Of a DNA stretch of 64,000 nt, positions 35,487 to 44,374 are shown in pieces. Source of the DNA: Promethearchaeota archaeon Loki_b32 (GTDB taxonomy: Archaea > Asgardarchaeota > Lokiarchaeia > Sigyniarchaeales > SOKP01); the NCBI GenBank assembly GCA_005223125.1, contig NJBH01000009.1, positions 62,001-126,000 on the forward strand. The letters run 5' to 3'. The notes beneath the pieces were generated by a model. The model was given only the letters and a program-made list of their open reading frames with translations, was not told the origin of the DNA and ran no database searches. Both the position numbers and the translations under genes were made by a program. How positions within the stretch are numbered: the first letter of the stretch is position 1; every line of letters begins with the position of its first letter.

Positions 35487-35519
35487 GGGTAATTTTATAA
35501 ATGAATGAAGAATTATAAA
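35487..35519 (+). repeat. Left terminal inverted repeat
   Basis: Matches the reverse complement of 37071-37103 at 29 of 33 positions by eye, without gaps. Confidence 0.85.
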
Positions 35520-35717
35520 GTCTTTCAACGCCATTCGCTTGTAAAATCTTTCTACCCGCTTTTTTTTATCTTTCACCTCATTAACGCCAAGAACTAATTT
35601 GAATACTTAAGAATTTTATCGGTCTTAAATTAATCACTATTGAATGCAATGATTTGAGTCAGATCGTCCCATTCTTCATCCAAAGGATATTTAAGTTAAA
35701 TTTCATTATTATTACAC

Positions 35718-37049
35718 ATGGTTGGAAGAAAAAAAAAGGTTTATGGACCGAATTGGCATCCCATCGAAGCTCAGAGCGAGAGTGGAGCGTGTTTCTCGTT
35801 AGGTATGATCCAACTTTTATGTCCCGCGTGCGGGAGTTCAAAGGTTGGTCCATATGGAACACACGACAGAAAAAACACCCGTGTTGAGACTTTTCAGTGT
35901 AAAAATCGTAAATGTCCGCATTTAAAGAATCACAAAACGAGCAAACAGTTTGTTTTAACCTCTTCATATCAATTCAGGGAGTTAATATTCGGTAAGCTCA
36001 AGGCTCTTTACGAAGACCTGCTGAAAGACGGTGCTAAAAACAAGACAATCGCGAAAAAGTATGGCATATCCGAGTCGCAAGTATCGGCGCTTAGAACCGA
36101 GATTGAATCTGCTATTGACAAGTTAAACGGGTTGGATACGCTCGTATTGGCACCTCAACCAGATACAGCTGTTGCCATTGATGAAACATTCCTTAAAATC
36201 GAAGGAACGTCCATTTATGTTATCATAGCCACAGGGTACACGTCCCATAAAATTTTAGGAATAAAAGTGTCTAAAAGTCGTTCAGAAGAAGATATTCGCG
36301 AGGTTTTTAACGAGGCAGATGGGAACACCGAGCATAATATTAGCTCGATTAGTTCCGATGCCTTGAACGCTACGCAAGCAATGGCGAAAAACTTAAACAG
36401 GGAGATTACCCATATCATCCACCCTCATAAAAAGCCGTTCAAGAAAGCCATTATCCGACATTACAGCTACAAAAACAGCGAAAGAATCACGACGACGATT
36501 GGTGTTAAAAGTAATTTCTTTAAAAAACGCGGCAAACGGCAATTCAAGTACATGGAAGCAAGAACTGATTTGAGCCCTAAAATTAAGAAAAAGCTCGGGC
36601 GACCTAAGGGTTCTAAAACCAAGAAGAGGCACAAAAAGCCAAGGACAAAAAAGAAACGCGGCCGTAAAGGGCTTTACACGGTTTTTGAAAAGGGAACGAT
36701 CGGCTATGCAACAATCGACCCATATCGGGACAAATTAAAGATAGGAAAAGGGTTGTCCAGACCGGTGAGCGCCGGGCTGAACGCGACATTAAAGTTGTTC
36801 CCCCTAATGTCAATACAAAATAATCTTGCGGAAAATATAAATTCTATCCTCCGGGCTATTATCCGGTTAAGAGGTCCAAAAACAATAGAATCCGTGGAGA
36901 GACGCATTAGGGCGACATTGAAGATAAGGAATCATCCCGAAATCTTAGACGAGGTGCGAATCACGCGGCAAGTGAGGGGAAATTTTTTAATGAACAATCT
37001 AAAACTCATAGAATGCGCCGACCTACTAGAACAGGGGATTATAATGTAA
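35718..37049 (+). CDS. DDE transposase of the IS element
   Basis: 443 aa. N-terminal zinc finger CPACGSSKVGPYGT...C...C, HTH-like GAKNKTIAKKYGISESQVSA, then the catalytic region: first Asp in AIDETFLKIEG, second in ISSDALNATQ, and Glu in NNLAENINSILRAI. A basic stretch (KKKLGRPKGSKTKKRHKKPR) lies before the last motif. Intact and possibly active. Codon use is clearly less AT-rich than neighbours. Transcribed opposite to the operon it interrupts. Confidence 0.88.
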   Translation: MVGRKKKVYGPNWHPIEAQSESGACFSLGMIQLLCPACGSSKVGPYGTHDRKNTRVETFQCKNRKCPHLKNHKTSKQFVLTSSYQFRELIFGKLKALYEDLLKDGAKNKTIAKKYGISESQVSALRTEIESAIDKLNGLDTLVLAPQPDTAVAIDETFLKIEGTSIYVIIATGYTSHKILGIKVSKSRSEEDIREVFNEADGNTEHNISSISSDALNATQAMAKNLNREITHIIHPHKKPFKKAIIRHYSYKNSERITTTIGVKSNFFKKRGKRQFKYMEARTDLSPKIKKKLGRPKGSKTKKRHKKPRTKKKRGRKGLYTVFEKGTIGYATIDPYRDKLKIGKGLSRPVSAGLNATLKLFPLMSIQNNLAENINSILRAIIRLRGPKTIESVERRIRATLKIRNHPEILDEVRITRQVRGNFLMNNLKLIECADLLEQGIIM

Positions 37050-37070
37050 GAAAACAAAAAAGGGGGTTAA

Positions 37071-37103
37071 TTTATAATTGTTAATTCGTTTATAAAATTA
37101 ACC
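37071..37103 (-). repeat. Right terminal inverted repeat
   Basis: Plus strand tttataattgttaattcg..., ending aaattaacc at 37103. Pairs with the left repeat at 35487-35519. Confidence 0.85.
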
Positions 37104-37124
37104 TAAAAATCTATTAAATATATC

Positions 37125-37523
37125 TTATCTTTTAACGTTTTCTCTTATAAATTCTATTATATCACGAGTCATTGACCCTGGACCATAAATATTAGCGACG
37201 CCCATCTCTTTCAATTTAGAAAAATCTTGGGCAGGAACGATTCCACCTAATAGGATCATAAAATTATCAAGAACGCCTCGTTCTTTTAATAAATCAATAA
37301 TTTGCTGCGTATAAGCAAAATGAGCGCCAGAATGAATACTTAGTCCTATAACGTCAACATCTTCTTGAATTGCAGATTCAACAATTTGTTCTACATTTTG
37401 AAATCCTCCGAAAATAAGCTCCATCCCTGCATCCCTAATAGCTCTTGAAACTACTATACCACCACGCCAATGACCGTCGATACCGGGCTTACTCATAAGT
37501 ACTCTTATCTTTTTTTCTGACAT
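37125..37523 (-). CDS. Acyl-CoA mutase small (B12-binding) subunit
   Basis: 132 aa. KPGIDGHWRGGIVVSRA holds the DxHxxG motif whose His binds cobalt in base-off form; VIGLSIHSGAHF and LLGGIVPAQD complete the cobalamin-binding fold. It starts 17 bp after the large subunit and forms a two-protein mutase like archaeal methylmalonyl-CoA mutases. Confidence 0.9.
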   Translation of the reverse strand: MSEKKIRVLMSKPGIDGHWRGGIVVSRAIRDAGMELIFGGFQNVEQIVESAIQEDVDVIGLSIHSGAHFAYTQQIIDLLKERGVLDNFMILLGGIVPAQDFSKLKEMGVANIYGPGSMTRDIIEFIRENVKR

Positions 37524-37540
37524 GTTTTACACCTCCAAAA

Positions 37541-39217
37541 TTAAATTGCTAAGGGTGGATCCCAGGTTCCCCATATTTCTCGATAGATATTACATACTTC
37601 TCCAACAGTAGCTCCTTCTTTTGTTGCTTCCATGACTGTTGGCATTACATTTTCTTCTTTTTCACAGACATTTCGTAGTTTATCTAAAATTTTCTCTAAT
37701 TTTGCATTATCCCTGCGAGCTTTTAATTTTTCAATTCGACGAACTTCAATATTTATAGCCTCTTTGTTAGTTCTAAAAACATCTGTGACTGTATCATAAG
37801 GTACAGGATATTTATTTATGCCAAGCATTATTTCATCGCCACTTTCAAGTCTCATTCGCCGTTTATGAAAAGCATCTCTCATTTCTTTATATAAAAATCC
37901 TGACGAAAGAGCCTTATCAATTGTACCCGCTTTTTGGATTTTATCTATATATTTCCATACTCTATCTTCAACTTCATCTGTTAACCATTCAATAAAATAG
38001 GACCCTGCAAAAGGATCTATAGTATTATGGATTTTAGTTTCATCAGAGATTACTTGTTGGGTTCTTAAAGCGACTAATACTGCTTCTTCTGAGGGTAAAC
38101 AAATAGCCTCGTCATAGGAATTAGTATGTAATGATTGACAGCCACCTAAATTCGCTTCTAATGCTTGAATGGCTGTTCTTACAATGTTTATTTTAGGTGA
38201 TTGTGCAGTTAAAGAAGATCCTGCAGTTTGTACGTGAAATCGAAAACCGAGATTCCTCGGATCTTTAACTTCATACTTATCTTTCATTAATTTATACCAA
38301 ATTCTCCTAGCAGCTCTAAATTTTGCAATTTCTTCGAAGAAATCTTTGTGTGCCGACAAGTGAAATGCTAAGCGCCCAACAAAATCGTCAGCTTTCCATC
38401 CTCTTTCAATTAAATTGTCAATATGAGAACATGCACTTGCAAATACAAAACCTAATTCTTGTACTGCATCAATTCCTCCTTCTCTATAATTATATCCTGT
38501 GAAATTAATTGGATGCCATTTAGGTACATTTTTCTGAGCGACAGTCCATTCAATGAAATCACATGCTAAACGAAGTATATGGTTAGGAGGACTATTCTTA
38601 TACGGAATATATCCTACCGTCATAGTTAAGATATCATTTTGAGTTGTTCCCATTAATTGTTTTATGTCATATCCTCGCATTTGCGCCATATTAAAATACA
38701 TAGAACACACAGGAGCGGTTGTGAAAGGTTCTACTACTAAAGCTACGCTAATCTTATCGATTGGAATATCTTCGGTAAGAGCAAAAAGACTATCAATACA
38801 ATAGAGAGGAACTCCAGATGTTCCCACTTCTGCTGCTGCATCTTTATTAGTAGGATCTATACCATTAAAGGTTAAAGCATCAACTGCAGCACTAAACCCA
38901 GTTTCACCATTTTCATAAAGAAATTTCCATCTTTTGTTAGTTTCTTCAGGAGTTCCATGACCTGAAAATAATCGCATTGTCCATAAACGTCCTCTGTACA
39001 TTGATGGATATACACCTCGAGTATATGGTGGCACTCCAGGAAAACTGATATCACTCACATAATCTTTATCTTTTATATCTAAAGGTGTATAGAGGTTTTT
39101 AATAGGGATTTCAGAGTCAGTAACAAACTTTACATCTCTTTCTTTTAAACTTTCATAAAGTTTTTCCCATTTTTCTTTTTCTTCTCTGACTTTTTCCAAA
39201 TAATTTTTATCAAACAA
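37541..39217 (-). CDS. Acyl-CoA mutase large subunit (divergent methylmalonyl-CoA mutase family)
   Basis: 558 aa. YRGRLWTMRLFSGHGTPEETN replaces the usual RPWTxRQYAGFSTAEESN, and QNDILTMTVGYIPYKNSPPN replaces QNDILKEFMVRNTYIYPP, so the Arg that holds the methylmalonyl carboxylate (Arg207 in Propionibacterium) has no counterpart by eye and the substrate Tyr is Phe. Late motifs SLHTNSYDEAICLPSEEA and TIDPFAGSYFIEWLTDE are well kept. The fold and B12 chemistry are clear, but the substrate is probably another acyl-CoA. First gene of the operon with the B12 subunit and MeaB. Confidence 0.85.
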   Translation of the reverse strand: MFDKNYLEKVREEKEKWEKLYESLKERDVKFVTDSEIPIKNLYTPLDIKDKDYVSDISFPGVPPYTRGVYPSMYRGRLWTMRLFSGHGTPEETNKRWKFLYENGETGFSAAVDALTFNGIDPTNKDAAAEVGTSGVPLYCIDSLFALTEDIPIDKISVALVVEPFTTAPVCSMYFNMAQMRGYDIKQLMGTTQNDILTMTVGYIPYKNSPPNHILRLACDFIEWTVAQKNVPKWHPINFTGYNYREGGIDAVQELGFVFASACSHIDNLIERGWKADDFVGRLAFHLSAHKDFFEEIAKFRAARRIWYKLMKDKYEVKDPRNLGFRFHVQTAGSSLTAQSPKINIVRTAIQALEANLGGCQSLHTNSYDEAICLPSEEAVLVALRTQQVISDETKIHNTIDPFAGSYFIEWLTDEVEDRVWKYIDKIQKAGTIDKALSSGFLYKEMRDAFHKRRMRLESGDEIMLGINKYPVPYDTVTDVFRTNKEAINIEVRRIEKLKARRDNAKLEKILDKLRNVCEKEENVMPTVMEATKEGATVGEVCNIYREIWGTWDPPLAI

Positions 39218-39334
39218 TCTTAAATCACGCCATATAGCTAATTTATTTTATGTAATTTAATCCATGATGATTATATTTATTTTTTGATAATTTCTTGCAC
39301 AAATTTTAAAAAGGTTATTGGTAAGATAATTTAT

Positions 39335-40153
39335 ATGAGTTTTACAGATACAATTGACAAATATTCTCTAATCATCTTTTTTGTTCTCAGCTATGTCATA
39401 ACAATAATTGCAACTCTCGTCATATTAATTACAAATTCATTATTTATTCCTATGATGATTCTTAGTGTATTTAGTCCAACTATTTCCGCGATAATTGTCT
39501 CAGGTTTCATTGGAGGTTGGACAGAAATTAAGAAGCTATTCAAAGGTTATTTAAAATGGAAAGTTAATTATAAATGGTATCTAGCAGGATTTTTCCTGAT
39601 GATTGGTCCACTTATATTTACACTGTTTTACCATTTATTCGGAGGTGATTCGCCAGGACCTGTCTCTGGATTTACAGTGCTTAGTTTCTTTGGCATTTTA
39701 TTTTTGAATTTATTAATTGGCCCATTAAGTGAAGAAGGAGGCTGGCGGGGATTTGCTTTACCAAAACTTGAATCAAGATATAATGCTCTTGTTTCTAGTT
39801 TAATTTTAGGCATTATTTGGGCATGTTGGCATTTACCTTATTACTTTGTTGAAGAACGAATGCCGTTTTATATTTTTGTTCCATTAGTCCTTGTAATTTC
39901 TATTTTGATGACCTGGGGATATAATAATACAAATGGAAGTCTGATAATAACTATAATCTTCCATTTCAGCTTTAATTTTAATGGAAGATTTATTACTGGT
40001 AATTTAGGGCTATTGCCTGAGATGGTATTTCAAATTGCTGGAGGAGTGATGATCGGGATATACGTAATAGTTGTTGTTCTTTACGCAGGTCCAGAAAAAC
40101 TTTCTCGAAAACTGGACTCTGAAATGCCATTTATTAAATACACCAATCGATAA
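39335..40153 (+). CDS. CPBP-family (CAAX-like) intramembrane protease, intact copy
   Basis: 272 aa from the ATG at 39335, preferred over 39284 because it directly precedes the first membrane segment. About eight hydrophobic segments. The catalytic motif SEEGGWRGFALPKLE has E133-E134 and R138; a second motif WACWHLPYYF and later IFHFSFNFNG supply the conserved His and Asn. Members act on prenylated proteins or on signalling or bacteriocin peptides in the membrane. A second copy at 41276 is dead. Confidence 0.85.
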   Translation: MSFTDTIDKYSLIIFFVLSYVITIIATLVILITNSLFIPMMILSVFSPTISAIIVSGFIGGWTEIKKLFKGYLKWKVNYKWYLAGFFLMIGPLIFTLFYHLFGGDSPGPVSGFTVLSFFGILFLNLLIGPLSEEGGWRGFALPKLESRYNALVSSLILGIIWACWHLPYYFVEERMPFYIFVPLVLVISILMTWGYNNTNGSLIITIIFHFSFNFNGRFITGNLGLLPEMVFQIAGGVMIGIYVIVVVLYAGPEKLSRKLDSEMPFIKYTNR

Positions 40154-40296
40154 GAAAATCCAATAATTAGTGAATCTCTAAGCAGTTTTATTCCTTATTT
40201 TTTTTTTGTTCCTTCACCCGATAATGCCTGAAATAAATAAAAATTGACCTCTACATGAAATAAAAATATATAGTTAAAAAAACAAAGTTATTATAT

Positions 40297-40689
40297 ATGC
40301 ATAAAGAAGAAATAGAGCTTTTTCTAAAACGAGCAAGAAATTTTTTGGATGGAGCTAAAGAGAGATTTCAGAAAGATGATTGGGATTTAACTTGTTTTAT
40401 GGCAGAACAATTTGTTCAACTTTTATTAAAAGCCACAATTTTAGAAAAGGGTGGTGAAATTCCCAAAACTCATTCAATCAGGAAATTATTTGGAATATTA
40501 TATCAATTAACTAACGATGAAGTATTTAAATATGATAGAAAAGCCCTTATATTTCTCGAAAGTGCTTATTTAAATTCTCGAAATTTTAGCTTTGTTTATG
40601 AGAAAGAAGACGCTAAAGAAGCTTTAAAAATTGCAGAAGAGGTAAAAAGAATTGTCGAAAATGTTAGAGATGATGATAAGAACGAATAA
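40297..40689 (+). CDS. HEPN-domain protein
   Basis: 130 aa. KRARNFLDGAKERFQKDDW, FMAEQFVQLLLKATILEKGG, THSIRKLFGIL and LNSRNFSFVYEKEDA give the classic HEPN (PF05168) pattern with the Arg-containing motif near the end. Paired with the MNT gene directly downstream, in the order opposite to the pair at 9.9-10.8 kb. May be the toxin or RNase component, or a nucleotide-binding partner. Confidence 0.82.
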   Translation: MHKEEIELFLKRARNFLDGAKERFQKDDWDLTCFMAEQFVQLLLKATILEKGGEIPKTHSIRKLFGILYQLTNDEVFKYDRKALIFLESAYLNSRNFSFVYEKEDAKEALKIAEEVKRIVENVRDDDKNE

Positions 40690-40690
40690 T

Positions 40691-41011
40691 ATGATCAAAA
40701 ATCACAAAAAATATTTAAAAAAGATTGAAAGCAGCATAAAAACGATTTTAAAGGATCCTCAAATTTTTTTGTTTGGGAGCATAATTGATGGAAATTTAGT
40801 TGCAGGGAGCGATATAGATATTCTAATAATTGCAAATATCCCTAAAAAGCACTTAAAAAGAGCAGAATTAATCGCAAAAATTGAAGAAAATGCTGGATTA
40901 CCTCTTAGCCATCCGTTTGAATTTCATTTATTAACACAAGAAGAATTAAATACTTGGATTAAAATTTGTAAGTTAAGGTTTGAAGATATTTCGGCTTATC
41001 TAGAGAGCTAG
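40691..41011 (+). CDS. MNT-type nucleotidyltransferase
   Basis: 106 aa from the ATG at 40691, one base after the HEPN stop; earlier in-frame ATGs at 40652 and 40673 overlap the HEPN gene. FLFGSIIDGNLVAGSDIDIL is the GSx10DxD motif. It should bind or AMPylate the HEPN partner. Distinct in sequence from the pair at 9907-10756. Confidence 0.8.
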   Translation: MIKNHKKYLKKIESSIKTILKDPQIFLFGSIIDGNLVAGSDIDILIIANIPKKHLKRAELIAKIEENAGLPLSHPFEFHLLTQEELNTWIKICKLRFEDISAYLES

Positions 41012-41275
41012 AATCTTCCTTGACTTTTTCAATATAATTTTTATCAAACAATCTTAAATCACTCTAATTAGCTAATTTTCTTTATGTAATTTAATAGAAT
41101 ATAGTTATATTTATTTTTTGATAATTTAGTGTAGAAGTTTTTTAAAGGTTAGTAACAAAATAGTTGACATGAATTTCACTGATATTTTACTATCTCTATT
41201 GACAAAAGTCAGCTAACAGAAATCAATAAAACAAAAAAAGAAAGGTTTAAAATTTACAGAACTCAAATATTGAGT

Positions 41276-42100
41276 ATGAATATCTCAGCAATTACTAAAA
41301 AACACTCACTTGCTTTCTTTTTTATATTAAGTTATCTAATAATGATTATTTCTGTGATAATCAGAATTTTAATACCTATTGCCATGCCGACGGCACTTTT
41401 CTGGATTCTCACGATTTTTAGTCCAACAATTTCTGCTATTTTTGTATCAGGAGTAATTGGAGGGTGGACAGAGATCAAGAAATTATTATGTGGTTTCTTA
41501 AGATGGAAAGTAGGTATTAAATGGTATTTAGCGGGGTTTTTATTAATGCTTGGTCCGCTTATTTTTGCAGGATTCTATGTTCTATTTGGAGGATATTATC
41601 CCGGACCAGCAATAGGTTTAACTACACCAATATTACTTAGCAATTTGATTTTTACACTGCTTTCTGGTCCGATAAGTGAAGAAGCAGGTTGACGTGGCTT
41701 TGCATTACCGAGACTCCAGTCAAAATATAATGCTGTTACTTCAAGTTTAATTTTGGGAGTCATCTGGGCATGTTGGCATATTCCATTATATTTTGTTGAA
41801 ACACGGATTCCTTTCTACATATTTATTTTCCTTGTTATAGTCATTTCGGTTTTAATGACTTGGGGATATAACAATACGAAAGGAAGTCTGATAATCACAA
41901 TTATTTTCCACTTTAGTTTTAATTTTAATGGCGCATTTACCACAGGGATTTTAGGATTACTACCTGTCATGTATTTCTATATCGCTGGGGGAGCTATGAT
42001 CGGAATATACCTAATAGCTGTCATTTATTACGCAGGTCCTAAAAAGCTCTCTCGAAAACCAGATTCAGAAATGCCATTTATTAAATCAAAAGAGGAATGA
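41276..42100 (+). pseudogene. CPBP-family protease, second copy, nonsense mutation in the catalytic motif
   Basis: Clear homolog of 39335-40153 over its full length in one frame (WACWHIPLYFVE, NFNGAFTTGILGLLP). The catalytic SEEGGWRG reads E-E-A-G-TGA-R-G at 41678-41698: the Trp codon TGG has become TGA at 41690-41692, and the frame continues unharmed afterwards. No other damage is visible, so the loss is recent or it is a sequencing error. Confidence 0.82.
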
Positions 42101-42323
42101 GATATATAACAATTAATTAATAATTTCGGTTTTTTTAGTTTTCTTATTTATATTGAATTAAATTATAGGATTTGAAAAATAAAAAGTACTTCCTTAATTA
42201 TTTCTTTCTGATTATACCCCTATTTTTCAATGGTCCTATAGATTTAAATTTCAATTTTCATCGTATTCGATGTAAATTGCTTTGCCTTCAACGCATTTCA
42301 ACCAGATGTAATATTTCAACTAG

Positions 42324-42499
42324 ATGTAATTCAATTTGCTGATGCGTTGCCAAAAACGAGAAGTGGAAAGATAAAAAGAAGGATTCTAAAAGCAATTGCC
42401 ACTATGTCAGACGCGGGGAATGTTCCCACTCTAGCAGATCCAGAAGTTGTAGATACTCTACTTGGAGAACGGAAAAAAATGGATATTGAAATTGGCTAA
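42324..42499 (+). pseudogene. Remnant of an AMP-forming acyl-CoA synthetase C-terminus
   Basis: One frame reads [20 protein letters not shown] and then [20 protein letters not shown], ending DIEIG-stop. [14 protein letters not shown] is the A10 motif with the catalytic Lys of acetyl/acyl-CoA synthetases. Nothing upstream is coding. It is directly followed by the duplicated GH1 unit. Confidence 0.75.
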
Positions 42500-42500
42500 T

Positions 42501-44119
42501 TTCTCTTAAACTAATTTTTTATTTATTTTTATAAAGTTACCCAATAATCAATATTTTAAGATTAAACAACTATAAATCTTACCTTAAATACATAATCATA
42601 ATTAAATCATATTTATATGGAAAAGGTTAATGGTGAAAGAATTCAAATTTCCAGACGGATTTTTATGGGGTGCTGCTACATCTAGTTATCAAATAGAAGG
42701 CGCTTGGAATGAAGACGGAAAAGGAGAAAACGTTTGGGATCAAATTTGTCATAATACAAAAAAAGTTCAAAATAGCGATACAGGAGATACTGCCTGTGAT
42801 CATTATCATCGCTATAAAGAAGATATCCAATTAATGAGCGAATTGGGTCATAAGGCTTATCGCTTTTCAGTATCTTGGCCTCGTATTTTTCCTTCAGGGA
42901 AAGGTACAGCTAATAATAAAGGAATAAATTTTTATGATAATCTAATTAATGAATTATTGGCAAATGGAATTGAACCAGTGTTAACTCTGTACCACTGGGA
43001 CTTGCCAGTATCCTTACAGAAAATTGGTGGATGGGAAAGTAGGGAGGTTGTTGAGGCTTATGTTAATTATGCATCATTTATGTTTGATCATTATGGTGAT
43101 CGTGTTAAAAAGTGGATTACTTTCAACGAGCCTTTAGTTTTTACAATTTGGTTTTATTCTCGTGGGCTATATAATAAGCGAGATGTTAGAGGAGGGTTAA
43201 TTTCCTCAATTAATGTGAATGCAGCGCATGCTAAAGCAGTAGAAATATATCACCAATCTAAAAATCCAGATGGACTAATAGGGATATCTCTCAACTTATC
43301 CCACGTATATCCTGAAAGTGACTCTGAATTAGATAAGAAAGCAGTTATTTACACGGATGGAATATATAATAGATGGTTTTTAGATCCTGTTTTAAAAGCA
43401 TCATATCCAAATGATATATTAGAATTAATAGAGAAACCATATAATATTCCTAAAATTCCTAAGAATGACATAGAATTATTAGAGAACAATCCCATTGATT
43501 TTTTAGGTATAAACAATTATTCTTGCACTCGGGTTAGTGCAAAAAAGGAAAAAGATTTAACTCTTCTTGGAAATTTTAGCAAGACAAATAAAGTCAAAGG
43601 ACGTGAATATTCTGAGATGGGTTGGGAAGTTTGTCCTAAAGGATTTTATGATCTTTTAATGAGAATCGATGAAGATTATGATCATCCTATGATATATATT
43701 ACTGAAAATGGAGTCGCATATAAAGATGACAAGATAATTAATGGAATAATACAAGACGATGATAGAATATATTATATTAAACGGTATCTTGAAGCTGCGT
43801 ATCAAGCTATTAAAAAAGGGGTTAATTTAAAAGGTTATTTTGTCTGGTCATTAATGGATAATTTTGAATGGATTTATGGTTATTCTAAAAAATTCGGATT
43901 AATCCACATCAATTTTGAATCTCAAAAGAGGACGTGGAAAAAAAGCGCTTATTGGTATCGTGATGTGATTAAAGCAAATAGTTTTAATATATGAAAATAA
44001 GCCCAGTTTCTCTAATGAAAATCTATTGGAAAATGATTATTTTTTAAAAAAAAATTTTTAACTAATCCCACTACATTATTCTTATTTATAATTAATATAC
44101 AATTTGGCATTAAGCTAAA
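42501..44119 (+). repeat. GH1 duplicated unit, copy A
   Basis: Matches 47342-48959. The ORF is almost base-identical (one difference noticed) while about 130 bp upstream and downstream differ at many positions (roughly 90 percent identity by eye). Confidence 0.85.
42630..43994 (+). CDS. GH1 family beta-glycosidase, copy A
   Basis: 454 aa, full length for GH1. N-terminal FPDGFLWGAATSSYQIEGAW, acid/base Glu167 in TFNEP, nucleophile Glu359 in YITENG, and the aglycone-site GYFVWSLMDNFEW near the C-terminus. No signal peptide, so a cytosolic enzyme cleaving beta-glucosides, -galactosides or related disaccharides. A second almost identical gene lies at 47470-48834. A TATA-like TTAAATA is about 45 bp upstream of the ATG in both copies. 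Confidence 0.92.
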   Translation: MVKEFKFPDGFLWGAATSSYQIEGAWNEDGKGENVWDQICHNTKKVQNSDTGDTACDHYHRYKEDIQLMSELGHKAYRFSVSWPRIFPSGKGTANNKGINFYDNLINELLANGIEPVLTLYHWDLPVSLQKIGGWESREVVEAYVNYASFMFDHYGDRVKKWITFNEPLVFTIWFYSRGLYNKRDVRGGLISSINVNAAHAKAVEIYHQSKNPDGLIGISLNLSHVYPESDSELDKKAVIYTDGIYNRWFLDPVLKASYPNDILELIEKPYNIPKIPKNDIELLENNPIDFLGINNYSCTRVSAKKEKDLTLLGNFSKTNKVKGREYSEMGWEVCPKGFYDLLMRIDEDYDHPMIYITENGVAYKDDKIINGIIQDDDRIYYIKRYLEAAYQAIKKGVNLKGYFVWSLMDNFEWIYGYSKKFGLIHINFESQKRTWKKSAYWYRDVIKANSFNI

Positions 44120-44374
44120 TATAGGTTTAATCATGGTATTTTAAATAACAGTTTAGCCTTATAATATTGTTAAATATTTTCTAAATCCAGCTAGGGGTGA
44201 TAGGATAAGTCAGGAACTATGTCGGTCTTTCGACCACAACAAATAAATGAAACCAAAATAAATACTTAGATACTGCTATAAAATTTTTTCCTTAAATATT
44301 ATAAATTCCCCTTTCCTCCCAAAGGGATTACTAAACTATAAAAAAAATTATCCAAAAAAAAAGAATATAAAATT
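43995..44374. other. Intergenic stretch between GH1 copy A and the GH2 gene
   Basis: The first 125 bp are the 3' flank of the duplicated unit. The rest is AT-rich with one GC-richer stretch near 44197-44245 that contains a short hairpin (GGTCtttcGACC, about 44224-44235). No gene, RNA family or repeat recognised. Confidence 0.4.

Larger units (their letters stand above)
35487..37103 (+). mobile_element. Complete insertion sequence, 1617 bp
   Basis: Bounded by imperfect inverted repeats of 33-34 bp (GGGTAATTTTATAAA left, GGTTAATTTTATAAA right, read inward) and by an 8-bp target duplication. It carries one transposase gene, with a 231-bp leader that has no other ORF. Base composition is richer in G and C than the neighbours. 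Size, 8-bp duplication and a zinc-finger DDE transposase would fit the IS1 (ISMhu11-type) or ISL3 families; I cannot assign it firmly. It splits the acyl-CoA mutase operon. Confidence 0.88.
35479..37111. repeat. 8-bp target-site duplication around the IS element
   Basis: taaaaatc at 35479-35486 and again at 37104-37111, immediately outside the two inverted repeats. The exact repeat shows a simple transposition into intact DNA. Confidence 0.85.
39181..42100. repeat. Tandem duplication carrying the CPBP gene and the 5' end of the mutase gene
   Basis: 39181-40150 and 41015-42097 are homologous. The second copy begins with DNA of the mutase N-terminus (cttccttgactttttcaata against cttctctgactttttccaaa), then the shared intergenic stretch and a CPBP gene. 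The HEPN/MNT pair (40297-41011) lies between the copies, so it was inserted at the junction or carried with the duplication. Confidence 0.7.

Noticed and set aside
41690-41692. TGA at a Trp position as a sign of TGA-as-Trp recoding
   Set aside because: Only one case; other genes here use TGG for Trp and some end in TGA. A point mutation in a duplicate is simpler.
44197-44245. GC-richer stretch with a short hairpin as a possible RNA gene
   Set aside because: The stem is only four base pairs with a four-base loop; no tRNA, C/D box or known riboswitch pattern could be built around it.
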